Origin: an uncultured Eubacteriales bacterium
Lineage (GTDB): Bacteria; Bacillota; Clostridia; Oscillospirales; CAG-272
DNA length: 6,042 nt
Direction: 5' to 3'
Assembly: GCA_900552255.1 (NCBI GenBank)
Contig: URZF01000099.1
Location: 1-6,042 of the forward strand
In this document: one piece after another, positions 1-5,961 of the stretch
How positions within the stretch are numbered: the first letter of the stretch is position 1
How the letters are laid out: each line of letters begins with the position of its first letter
The notes under the pieces: generated by a model
Databases searched by the model: none
What the model was told of the DNA's origin: nothing
Seen by the model: only the letters and a program-made list of their open reading frames with translations
Translations under genes and position numbers: made by a program

Positions 1-1007
1 CGGAGCTTTCCGAGCTCTTTTTTTTTTTTTTTAATCAGCATGTCGATGGCCGCGTCAAGCTCTGCGGTTTCGAGGTCGATGCTCCGCACATGAAGAACGG
101 CGGGCGTTTCGATGCCGGAGAGCTTGTATTCTATGACCGATTTCCCGTATTTGTCGACGGAGAGCCGCATATCTTCGGAAAAAGGACGGGCGTCCTCAAA
201 AAGCGCAAATTCAAGCGCGCATTCCGGCGCCAGTTTTGAGAGCAGAGCAGTAGCGTCCTCTTTTTTCAGGCCTCGCTTGGTGAGAGCGGTCCGTGAGGAG
301 AAGCGCAGCACGTGACGTTCGTCGTTTTCGTCAAGCTGGACGCTGATATCGACGATGCCGTTCTCCGAAAGCTTCATCTGTATGTATAAAAGCCTGTTGA
401 ACAGAAAGATAAAATCATAAAGCTTCAGCTTCGCATATTTCCTGTCGCGCACAGCGGCATCTATATTTACGGTGATCCGATATCCGAGCGCGCGGAACGC
501 GCCTTTGAGCTTGGCGGCAAGTCTCTCCAAAAGCTCACAGATATCGTATACATAGCCTCCTGTCATGCGTTCCCTTCCGTAGATGTTGATGAGATCAGCG
601 TAAATGCGGTTTTGCCGGAAGCTCTGTATCTCTATTTCCGAAAGAGAAGGCTCACGTGCTGTCGGCAGGAAGTCGTCGAGCGCTGTGCCGCGGCGTTCGG
701 TCATACGCAGCATCTCTTCGTCGCCGTCGGGATATTGAAAGCGCGAGAGAAACAGAAAAACATAGGCGTCGTCATCCTGCAAGACGACGGCGCGCCGATA
801 CGGCGTATCGCCCGGCACCTCCGCATCCATGCCTGCATGTAAAGGCTTTTTGCCGCGCAGACGGCGGACGATGTCAGCGCCGCAGCGAAGCGCCGGCAGA
901 TATTTTCCCGCCGCCGCATTTTTATACACGATGCGTCCGGTGCCATCAGCTGCGACGATGGGGAAGATCGTGCGGTCAAAGTGTTCCCGGTATAACTCTC
1001 GTTTCAT
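1..1007 (-). CDS. Partial hypothetical protein, degenerate PAS/sensor-kinase-like (3' end off window)
   Basis: An uninterrupted minus-strand frame starts at the ATG at 1007 and stays open for 335 codons to the left edge, so its C-terminus is missing. I do not recognise a named family. Residues about 8-90 (FDRTIFPIVAADGTGRIVYKN, then a hydrophobic AYVFLFL strand) resemble a PAS-type sensor fold. Residues about 125-175 are helical and could be a dimerisation helix pair, but no phosphoacceptor histidine is visible. Residues about 195-225 (YDFIFLFNRLLYIQMKL, then an IVDISVQL strand) recall the N-box of a histidine-kinase ATPase, yet the catalytic Asn and the DxGxG box are absent. No signal peptide or membrane segment is evident. 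The start lacks a good Shine-Dalgarno site, and a hairpin separates the gene from the carboxyltransferase gene upstream, so it is probably expressed separately. The end passes through 15 consecutive A residues encoding five lysines. The open frame is clear; the kinase-like reading is inference. Confidence 0.75.
   Translation of the reverse strand, partial: MKRELYREHFDRTIFPIVAADGTGRIVYKNAAAGKYLPALRCGADIVRRLRGKKPLHAGMDAEVPGDTPYRRAVVLQDDDAYVFLFLSRFQYPDGDEEMLRMTERRGTALDDFLPTAREPSLSEIEIQSFRQNRIYADLINIYGRERMTGGYVYDICELLERLAAKLKGAFRALGYRITVNIDAAVRDRKYAKLKLYDFIFLFNRLLYIQMKLSENGIVDISVQLDENDERHVLRFSSRTALTKRGLKKEDATALLSKLAPECALEFALFEDARPFSEDMRLSVDKYGKSVIEYKLSGIETPAVLHVRSIDLETAELDAAIDMLIKKKKKELGKL
2..32 (+). 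terminator. Possible intrinsic terminator for a rightward gene left of the window
   Basis: On the plus strand a short stem (GAGCT at 3-7 pairing with AGCTC at 13-17, loop TTCCG, plus a possible G-U pair 2/18) is followed directly by 15 T residues at 18-32. This is the layout of a factor-independent terminator for a convergent gene ending left of the window. The stem is short and is cut off by the window edge. The same bases are in-frame codons of the minus-strand gene, so a chance homopolymer or an assembly error is also possible. Confidence 0.35.
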
Positions 1008-1019
1008 GTTCTTTTGCAG

Positions 1020-1049
1020 GAAAAGCGAAGCATTTCGGCTTCGCTTTTC
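1020..1049 (-). terminator. Perfect 12-bp hairpin after the OadA-type gene, probable terminator
   Basis: GAAAAGCGAAGC at 1020-1031 is the exact reverse complement of GCTTCGCTTTTC at 1038-1049, leaving a six-base loop. It lies 9 bases downstream of the TGA of the carboxyltransferase gene and 12 bases upstream of the next ATG on the same strand. The 3' arm on the minus strand ends in TTTTC, so the U-run is short (four) and partly inside the stem. That suggests termination or attenuation, perhaps in both directions, and 3'-end protection of the operon mRNA. Confidence 0.65.
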
Positions 1050-1058
1050 GATTCCTTT

Positions 1059-2456
1059 TCAGACGTTGTGGACTTTATTTTCAAAATCGGCGTTCTGTGC
1101 GTCGAGTCCGTAGAGCTTTGCCTTTCTCTTTTCAAAGAATTTGACGGCGACCTGCTCGAAAAGCGCATAGGAAAGGACGTCTTCGTCCTGGATCGCCCAC
1201 GGCTTAACTTCCTCGCGCAGCTTATCAAGCTCCGGCGCGAGCGCGTCGGCGGGACGTTCGGTCACAGGCGTATCGTCTCCAATGATCTTTTTTCGGAATT
1301 CGGGTGAGATTTCGGCAGGCGTTTTGCCGTATTCGCCGCGGACAAGACCCTTGAATTCCTTTGTCACCATTTTATAGCGTTCGCCGCCTATGACATTGAA
1401 TACCGCCTGCGTTCCGACGATCTGGGACGATGGGGTCACGAGCGGCGGATATCCCGCGTCCGCACGGACGCGCGGCACTTCCTCGAGCACCTCCGTGAGC
1501 TTCTCGGATTTTCCCGCCTGCTTGAGCTGGGAGACAAGATTCGACAGCATACCGCCCGGCACCTGATAGAGCAGGGCGTTGACGTCTACCTTCAGCACCT
1601 TCGGATCGAGCTGTCCGCTCCTAATGTATTTTTCGCGGATCGGCGTGAAATATTTGCAGATCTTGTCGAGCTCGGCAAGATCGAGCCCGGTGTCGTACTC
1701 CGTGCCTGCGAGCGTTGCGACGAGCGATTCCGTCGGCGGCTGGCTTGTGCCCATCGCGAACGGCGAGATCGCGGTATCGACGATATCGACGCCCGCCTCG
1801 ATCGCTTTGAGCACCGTCATGGACGCGAGTCCCGACGTGTAGTGCGTATGGAGCTGTACCGGAATTTTGACGTTTTCCTTGATGAGCTTGACAAGCTCAT
1901 AGGCGTCGTAGGGCTTCAAAAGCCCCGCCATGTCCTTGATGCAGATCGAATTTGCGCCCATCTCTTCGAGCTGCTTTGCATAGGCCGCAAAGCTTTCGCT
2001 CGTATGCACGGGACTTGTCGTGTAGCTGATCGCCGCCTGCACATGTCCGCCCTCCTTGATGGTCGCGGCGATCGCGGTTTTTAAGTTGCGGGCGTCGTTG
2101 AGCGCGTCGAAGATGCGGATGACGTCGATGCCGTTTGCAATGGATTTTTGAACGAAATATTCGACGACATCGTCAGGATAGTGGCGGTATCCGAGGATGT
2201 TCTGTCCGCGGAACAGCATTTGAAGCTTGGTGTTCTTGACTTTGTCGCGGATTTTGCGCAGTCTCTCCCACGGATCCTCGTCGAGGAAGCGCAGGCAGGC
2301 GTCGAATGTCGCGCCGCCCCAAGCTTCGAGCGCATAGTAGCCCACTTTGTCCATCTGCTCGAGAATGGGGAGCATTTCCTCCGTCGTCATTCTCGTCGCG
2401 ATGAGCGATTGGTGAGAATCGCGGAGCACGGTCTCGCATATTTTAACCTTTGCCAT
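1059..2456 (-). CDS. oadA: Oxaloacetate decarboxylase alpha / transcarboxylase 5S-type carboxyltransferase
   Basis: This 465-residue cytoplasmic enzyme transfers the carboxyl group of oxaloacetate to biotin, releasing pyruvate, or works in reverse. The N-terminal TIM-barrel domain (residues about 3-270) shows the family metal and substrate motifs: LRDSHQS (11-17, metal Asp13), EAWGGATFD (44-52), LFRGQN (81-86), ICIKDMAGLL (171-180, with the probable carbamylated Lys174) and LHTHYTSG (202-209, metal ligands His203 and His205). The conserved C-terminal domain carries PGGMLSNL (300-307), LVTPSSQIVGTQAV (339-352) and GEYGKTP (374-380). It ends near residue 465 with no biotinyl domain, unlike the roughly 590-residue enterobacterial OadA, so it must use the separate carrier encoded upstream. 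The start is fixed by AAGGAGGG at 2465-2472, eight bases before the ATG. It is the last gene of the operon, separated from oadB by a strong stem-loop. Family membership is firm; oxaloacetate versus transcarboxylation to pyruvate is not decided by sequence. Confidence 0.96.
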   Translation of the reverse strand: MAKVKICETVLRDSHQSLIATRMTTEEMLPILEQMDKVGYYALEAWGGATFDACLRFLDEDPWERLRKIRDKVKNTKLQMLFRGQNILGYRHYPDDVVEYFVQKSIANGIDVIRIFDALNDARNLKTAIAATIKEGGHVQAAISYTTSPVHTSESFAAYAKQLEEMGANSICIKDMAGLLKPYDAYELVKLIKENVKIPVQLHTHYTSGLASMTVLKAIEAGVDIVDTAISPFAMGTSQPPTESLVATLAGTEYDTGLDLAELDKICKYFTPIREKYIRSGQLDPKVLKVDVNALLYQVPGGMLSNLVSQLKQAGKSEKLTEVLEEVPRVRADAGYPPLVTPSSQIVGTQAVFNVIGGERYKMVTKEFKGLVRGEYGKTPAEISPEFRKKIIGDDTPVTERPADALAPELDKLREEVKPWAIQDEDVLSYALFEQVAVKFFEKRKAKLYGLDAQNADFENKVHNV

Positions 2457-2464
2457 ATGATAGG

Positions 2465-2472
2465 CCCTCCTT
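2465..2472 (-). promoter_or_regulatory. Strong Shine-Dalgarno site of the oadA-type gene
   Basis: AAGGAGGG on the minus strand lies eight bases before the ATG at 2456. It is the best ribosome binding site in the window. It starts only seven bases after the foot of the GC-rich stem-loop at 2480-2517, so the stem would sit immediately 5' of it in the mRNA. Confidence 0.9.
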
Positions 2473-2527
2473 GTATGTTCCGCGCGGACGGAGCATGAGC
2501 TCTATCCGTCCGCGCGGACGGTATGTT
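2473..2527. repeat. Seven-base direct repeats flanking the intergenic stem-loop
   Basis: GTATGTT occurs at 2473-2479 and again at 2521-2527, immediately outside the inverted-repeat arms. CCGCGCGGACGG also recurs as a direct repeat (2480-2491 and 2510-2521). Direct repeats bracketing an inverted repeat can mark insertion of a small palindromic element, but seven bases could also arise by local duplication or chance. Confidence 0.5.
2480..2517. repeat. GC-rich intercistronic inverted repeat between oadB and oadA
   Basis: CCGCGCGGACGGA at 2480-2492 is the exact reverse complement of TCCGTCCGCGCGG at 2505-2517, giving a 13-bp stem with a 12-base loop that itself contains GAGCTC. The right arm is part of a longer perfect 16-base palindrome (2506-2521), so two alternative folds compete. 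The structure fills most of the 71-bp gap between the two genes. The other operon junctions (17, 29 and 36 bp) have nothing similar. No U-run follows on the minus strand, so a plain terminator is unlikely. An mRNA processing or stability element, a REP-like repeat or a DNA-binding site fits better, by inference. Confidence 0.85.
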
Positions 2528-3745
2528 TTAACGGAAAAGCGCGAGGAACACGCCCGCGCAGATCGCCGAGCCGATGACGCCGGCGACGTTCGGTCCCATG
2601 GCGTGCATGAGAAGGAAGTTGGAAGGATCCTCTTCCTGACCGACCTTCTGGGAGACACGCGCCGCCATCGGAACTGCCGAAACACCTGCGGAGCCGATCA
2701 GCGGATTGATCTTGCCGCCGGACAGCTTACACATGATTTTGCCGCCGATAATGCCGCCGACCGTCGAAAGCATAAACGCGCAGAATCCGAGAATGATGAT
2801 CATGAGCGTTTCCCATTTCAGGAAGTTCTCGGCACTTGCCGTCGCGCCGACGGATAAGCCGAGGAAGATCGTGATCACGTTGATCAGTCCGTTTTGAGCG
2901 GTTTTGGAAAGTCTGTCCGTCACGCCGCTGACATTGAGAAGATTTCCGAACATGAGGAAGCCGATGAGCGGCGCCGCATCCGGAAGAAGGAGACACACGA
3001 CGATCACGACCATGATCGGGAAGATGATCTTCTCGAGCTTGGACACGGGGCGGAGCTGCGTCATTTTGATGGAGCGTTCCTTTTTCGTCGTCAAAAGCTT
3101 CATCAGCGGAGGCTGTATCATCGGGATCAGCGCCATATAGGAATAGGCTGCGATTGCGATGGCGCCGAGCAATGTGGGCGCAAGTATTTTGGTTATCAAA
3201 ATCGCGGTAGGGCCGTCGGCGCCGCCAACGATGCCGATTGCTGCGGCTTCCAGCTCATTGAAGCCAAGCAGAAGCGCGCCGAGAAACGCCGCGAAAACGC
3301 CGAACTGCGCGGCGCCGCCGAGAAATACGCTTTTCGGGTTGGAGATGAGCGGGGAAAAGTCCGTCATGGCGCCGACGCCGAGGAAGATCAGCGAGGGATA
3401 AATGCCGAGCTTGACGCCGAGATACAGGATGTCGAGCAGTCCGCCCTCGTTGAAAACATGCAAAATAATGTCCGAAAGCTCGGATGATGTAGTGCCGTCC
3501 GATAATTTTACGCCGTCAACGAACCAATCCATATGGAAGAGATTCGCGCCCGGGAGATTGGCGAGCAGGATGCCCGTCGCGATCGGAAGCAGCAGCAAAG
3601 GCTCGAAGCCTTTTTTGACCGCAAGATATACAAGTACGCCGACGATGACATACATGACCAGCGTTTTGCCGAAATATCCGAGGTCATAATCGAAAAACTT
3701 TGCGATCCCCGTGCTTTCCCACAGGGATAACAGATTATCAAGCAT
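2528..3745 (-). CDS. oadB: Sodium-translocating decarboxylase beta subunit, OadB/MmdB/GcdB family
   Basis: This 405-residue polytopic membrane protein decarboxylates carboxybiotin and couples this to Na+ export. It has many hydrophobic segments (for example residues 28-43, 48-66, 115-125, 142-162, 190-210, 238-255, 288-300, 313-335 and 384-403). Key family motifs are present: IYPSLIFLGVGAMTDFSPLI (115-134), IGIVGGADGPTAI (170-182), YSYMALIP (201-208), GNLLNVSGVTDRL (267-279) and INPLIGSAGVSAVPMAARVS (346-365). Functional residues of Klebsiella OadB (Asp203, Tyr229, Asn373, Gly377, Ser382, Arg389) all appear at a constant offset of 26: Asp177, Tyr203, Asn347, Gly351, Ser356 and Arg363. The pump therefore looks intact. 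The start has GGTGG nine bases upstream. It lies between the biotin carrier gene (36-bp gap) and the keto-acid carboxyltransferase gene. Sequence alone does not tell which substrate feeds it. Confidence 0.97.
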   Translation of the reverse strand: MLDNLLSLWESTGIAKFFDYDLGYFGKTLVMYVIVGVLVYLAVKKGFEPLLLLPIATGILLANLPGANLFHMDWFVDGVKLSDGTTSSELSDIILHVFNEGGLLDILYLGVKLGIYPSLIFLGVGAMTDFSPLISNPKSVFLGGAAQFGVFAAFLGALLLGFNELEAAAIGIVGGADGPTAILITKILAPTLLGAIAIAAYSYMALIPMIQPPLMKLLTTKKERSIKMTQLRPVSKLEKIIFPIMVVIVVCLLLPDAAPLIGFLMFGNLLNVSGVTDRLSKTAQNGLINVITIFLGLSVGATASAENFLKWETLMIIILGFCAFMLSTVGGIIGGKIMCKLSGGKINPLIGSAGVSAVPMAARVSQKVGQEEDPSNFLLMHAMGPNVAGVIGSAICAGVFLALFR

Positions 3746-3781
3746 TCTTGATCACCACCGTTCAAAGGATCTATGCTGCGG

Positions 3782-4150
3782 TCACGCGAGCGTGACGAGC
3801 ACATCGCCCGACTGAACGGCGGCGCCCTTTGCGGCCATGACGGAAGCGACGACACCGGCTTCCGGCGCCAAAATCTCGTTTTCCATTTTCATCGCTTCGA
3901 GGATACAGAGTATCGCGCCCTTTTCTACTTTATCGCCGGGCTTCACGTTTACGCTTAAAATGTTGCCGGGCATCGGGGCGGAAACGGATATCCTCGCGTT
4001 TCCGGCAGGGGCTGGGGCAGCGGGAGCCGGTTTGCTTGCCGGCGCTGCCGGTGCGGCGGGAGCAGCAGGCGTGGGAGCGGACGCTCCGTTGGCTTCTTCG
4101 ACCGTTACATCGTATGTGACGCCGTTTACGGTTACATGATATCTTTTCAT
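3782..4150 (-). CDS. Free-standing biotin carboxyl carrier subunit of the decarboxylase
   Basis: This 122-residue protein carries the mobile carboxyl group between carboxyltransferase and OadB (MmdC/GcdC or transcarboxylase 1.3S role). The N-terminal segment MKRYHVTVNGVTYDVTVEE (1-19) is typical of carriers in this family. Residues about 22-52 form a flexible Ala/Pro-rich linker with repeated AAP units. Residues 53-122 are the biotinyl domain, with SAPMPGNILSV (57-67), VKPGDKVEKG (69-78) and the site EAMKMENEI (85-93), where Lys88 should be biotinylated; the domain ends SGDVLVTLA. The start follows GGAGG at 4160-4164 with a nine-base gap. Since neither carboxyltransferase in the window has its own biotin domain, this one carrier probably serves both. 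A biotin ligase must act on it but is not encoded here. Confidence 0.96.
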   Translation of the reverse strand: MKRYHVTVNGVTYDVTVEEANGASAPTPAAPAAPAAPASKPAPAAPAPAGNARISVSAPMPGNILSVNVKPGDKVEKGAILCILEAMKMENEILAPEAGVVASVMAAKGAAVQSGDVLVTLA

Positions 4151-4179
4151 TTGGGTATTCCTCCGAAATTATGATAAAA

Positions 4180-4539
4180 TTATCTCTTTTTAAAAGAAAC
4201 GACGCGGAATGACGACGGCGCGTCGCCGGTGTAGGCCGCGATGGCGACGGTGATCGCCGCGACGAGCTCTTCGTCGCTCGTCTGTGTGTCGGGAACGGAT
4301 TCAGTCACCTGCATCGCCGGCACCGGCGCTTGCGCAGGCTTTTCCGAAGCTGTGTCCTTTGCGGTTTTTGGGGATTTTCTTGTGAATACCGCCTGCATGG
4401 CGACCATGCAGAGATAAATCACAAACAGCATGGCAAAGACGACGACCATGCCGAGGAGCAGCGTCTGTCCGCCGAGGCCGAGACGATCAAGGAACGAGGA
4501 TTCGTCCGTGATGATCGGGTTGTCTATGGAAAGAAACAT
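4180..4539 (-). CDS. oadG: OadG-family small membrane subunit (gamma/delta) of the sodium pump
   Basis: This is a 119-residue single-span membrane protein that in related complexes anchors the carboxyltransferase to the beta subunit. A short N-terminal stretch (1-22) precedes one hydrophobic helix (about 24-52, LGGQTLLLGMVVVFAMLF and on) with the GMxVVF pattern usual in OadG proteins. A polar linker rich in Pro, Lys and Thr (54-88) follows. The C-terminal segment DEELVAAITVAIAAY...FRVVSFKKR (89-119) is typical of the delta subunits of methylmalonyl-CoA and glutaconyl-CoA decarboxylases. I chose the ATG at 4539, not the upstream in-frame ATG at 4566, because GGGAGGT lies eight bases before 4539, and the longer version would overlap the previous gene and add the non-conserved MLLKGRSHP. 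Gaps are 17 bp to the upstream gene and 29 bp to the biotin carrier gene. Confidence 0.92.
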   Translation of the reverse strand: MFLSIDNPIITDESSFLDRLGLGGQTLLLGMVVVFAMLFVIYLCMVAMQAVFTRKSPKTAKDTASEKPAQAPVPAMQVTESVPDTQTSDEELVAAITVAIAAYTGDAPSSFRVVSFKKR

Positions 4540-4547
4540 CGGATGCG

Positions 4548-4554
4548 ACCTCCC
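4548..4554 (-). promoter_or_regulatory. Shine-Dalgarno site that sets the oadG start
   Basis: GGGAGGT on the minus strand lies three bases past the TGA of the carboxyltransferase gene (4557-4559) and eight bases before the ATG at 4539. It supports the shorter 119-residue OadG over the 128-residue frame starting at 4566, and stop-adjacent placement suggests translational coupling. Confidence 0.85.
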
Positions 4555-4556
4555 TT

Positions 4557-5954
4557 TCAAAAGCAAAGCATTTCGAGCGCCGCGCCGATCCTTTGGCGGA
4601 GCTCGGCGGAATCGATGATGTCATCGATATGTCCGCTTTTTGCGGCTTCGAGCGCGGAGGCGTATTTTTCCGCCCATGTGTCGGCGATCTCGGCATGGCG
4701 GGATTCGTCTGTGACTTTATCGAGAAAGGCGACGGCGGCCTCCGGCGGCATCGCGGAGATTTTTGCGCGGTCGAGTGCGAGCGCGATGCCTCCGCAAAGC
4801 GCCTTGGAGCCCATGACGGTGTAGGCGGTTCCGTAGGAGGAGCCGAGTGTCACCGTGACACAGGGCACTGACGCTTCCGCATAAGCGCGTGCAAGGGCGG
4901 CGAGATGTGCCGCAAGTCCTTTTTCCTCGGCCTTGGCCGAATCTGCGATGCCGTCCGTATCGACAAGGGTGACGGCGGGGATTTCCGCCGTGCGGCACAG
5001 CGCCAGCAAACGGGAGGCCTTATCCGCCGCGCAGGGACAAAGCTTTCCGCCCTTGACGGCGGGATTGTTGGCGATGACGCCGACGGCTCTGCCTCCGATG
5101 GCGGCAAGCCCCGTCACCATGCTGTCCGCATGTTCTGCGCCAAGCTCGGTGAAGGTGCCCGCGTCGAATACGGTGCTTATGACATCGTGGATGTTATAAT
5201 CGCGGGCGGATAAGATACCGTCGATTTCGACGGCGCGGTTGATGTCGTCGTCGGTTTCCAGCATGCTGTCAAAATATGCGATAAGCGCACGGGCTTTTCC
5301 CACCGCCGCGGCGTCGTCCTCGCAAACGATATCGATGAGCGCCGGATCAGCTGTGACGCCGTCCGCCGCTCCGCCGGAGGGGGAAGTGAAGAGCTTTCCT
5401 GTTTTTTCGGCGGCGATCACGATATCGAACATCTCCGCAATGACGGCGGACGCGCCGCCGCAGATGCCGGAGACGACCGCGATCCTCGGAAGCTCGGAAG
5501 CGCCGGAGACGGCACGCATGATGCTTCCGTAGCCTGCGAGCGCGTCCACGCCCTCCAAAATTTTCGCGCCGGCACTGTCGAATACGCCGATGACCGGCGC
5601 GTGGGAATATGCCGCCGTTTCTATGATTTTTGTGATTTTCTTTGCGTGCATTTCACCGAGGGCACCGTGCAGGCGGGAAAAATCTTGGGAAAATGCGTAA
5701 ACGAGCGTCCCGTTCACCGCGCCGTAGCCGGTGACGACAGGCTCAAAGCTGTCGTCGGCATCACGGTCAAGCTCCGTCCGTTTTCGTCCGATGTAAGCGC
5801 CGACCTCGACGAAGGTGCCCTCGTCAAAAAGCAGTCTCATGCGCTCACGTGCGCAGAGACGTCCTTTTTCCGCAAGTGATTTTTCTTCCGCCGTCTGTCC
5901 GTTTCGGAGAAGCTCGCGCAGCTCGGCTGTGGTTTTATGTCCTGTATCAGCCAT
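4557..5954 (-). CDS. Acyl-CoA carboxyltransferase subunit, MmdA/PccB family (divergent)
   Basis: This 465-residue protein has the two-domain crotonase fold of acyl-CoA carboxyltransferases and should move CO2 between a CoA ester (methylmalonyl-CoA is the usual guess) and biotin. The N-domain shows ARERMRLLFDEGTFVE (35-50), VTGYGAVNGTLVYAFSQDF (74-92), GALGEMHAKKI (97-107), FDSAGAKILEGV (125-136) and the oxyanion-hole segment GICGGASAV (163-171). The C-domain has DKASRLLALC (311-320), IPAVTLVDTDG (325-335), AYAEASVPCVTVTLGSSYG (357-375), AYTVMGSKAL (377-386) and PPEAAVAF (403-410). It is shorter than typical MmdA/PccB (about 510). It departs from consensus at several places: YGTAY for YGGAY, DTDGIADS for the PGF-containing loop, and a shortened segment around 188-205. 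The substrate is therefore uncertain. It is the first complete gene of the operon. A GAAAGGG site lies 11 bases before the ATG, slightly far. Related genes next to oadG/oadB are, from memory, common in Clostridia. Confidence 0.92.
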   Translation of the reverse strand: MADTGHKTTAELRELLRNGQTAEEKSLAEKGRLCARERMRLLFDEGTFVEVGAYIGRKRTELDRDADDSFEPVVTGYGAVNGTLVYAFSQDFSRLHGALGEMHAKKITKIIETAAYSHAPVIGVFDSAGAKILEGVDALAGYGSIMRAVSGASELPRIAVVSGICGGASAVIAEMFDIVIAAEKTGKLFTSPSGGAADGVTADPALIDIVCEDDAAAVGKARALIAYFDSMLETDDDINRAVEIDGILSARDYNIHDVISTVFDAGTFTELGAEHADSMVTGLAAIGGRAVGVIANNPAVKGGKLCPCAADKASRLLALCRTAEIPAVTLVDTDGIADSAKAEEKGLAAHLAALARAYAEASVPCVTVTLGSSYGTAYTVMGSKALCGGIALALDRAKISAMPPEAAVAFLDKVTDESRHAEIADTWAEKYASALEAAKSGHIDDIIDSAELRQRIGAALEMLCF

Positions 5955-5961
5955 CCTTGTA

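Noticed and set aside
656..1144. 162-codon plus-strand open frame
   Set aside because: It is antisense to the 335-codon minus-strand gene, spans the hairpin and the end of oadA, and is Arg/Cys-rich with no recognisable motif.
2894..3487. 197-codon plus-strand open frame
   Set aside because: It lies wholly antisense to oadB, its product is a low-complexity charged sequence (rich in Arg, Asp, Glu, His) typical of a shadow frame in GC-rich DNA, and the opposite strand has a complete conserved gene.
4000..4085. Short tandem repeats of GCC/GCG-type codons in the biotin carrier gene
   Set aside because: These encode the Ala/Pro linker normal for this carrier family and keep the frame, so they are not a separate repeat element.
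4540..4566. Longer OadG starting at the ATG at 4566
   Set aside because: The extra nine residues would overlap the previous gene, and the strong ribosome binding site at 4548-4554 points to the ATG at 4539.
4330..4824. 164-codon plus-strand open frame crossing oadG and the carboxyltransferase gene
   Set aside because: It is antisense to two conserved genes and crosses their boundary, with a Ser/Ala-rich product without motifs.
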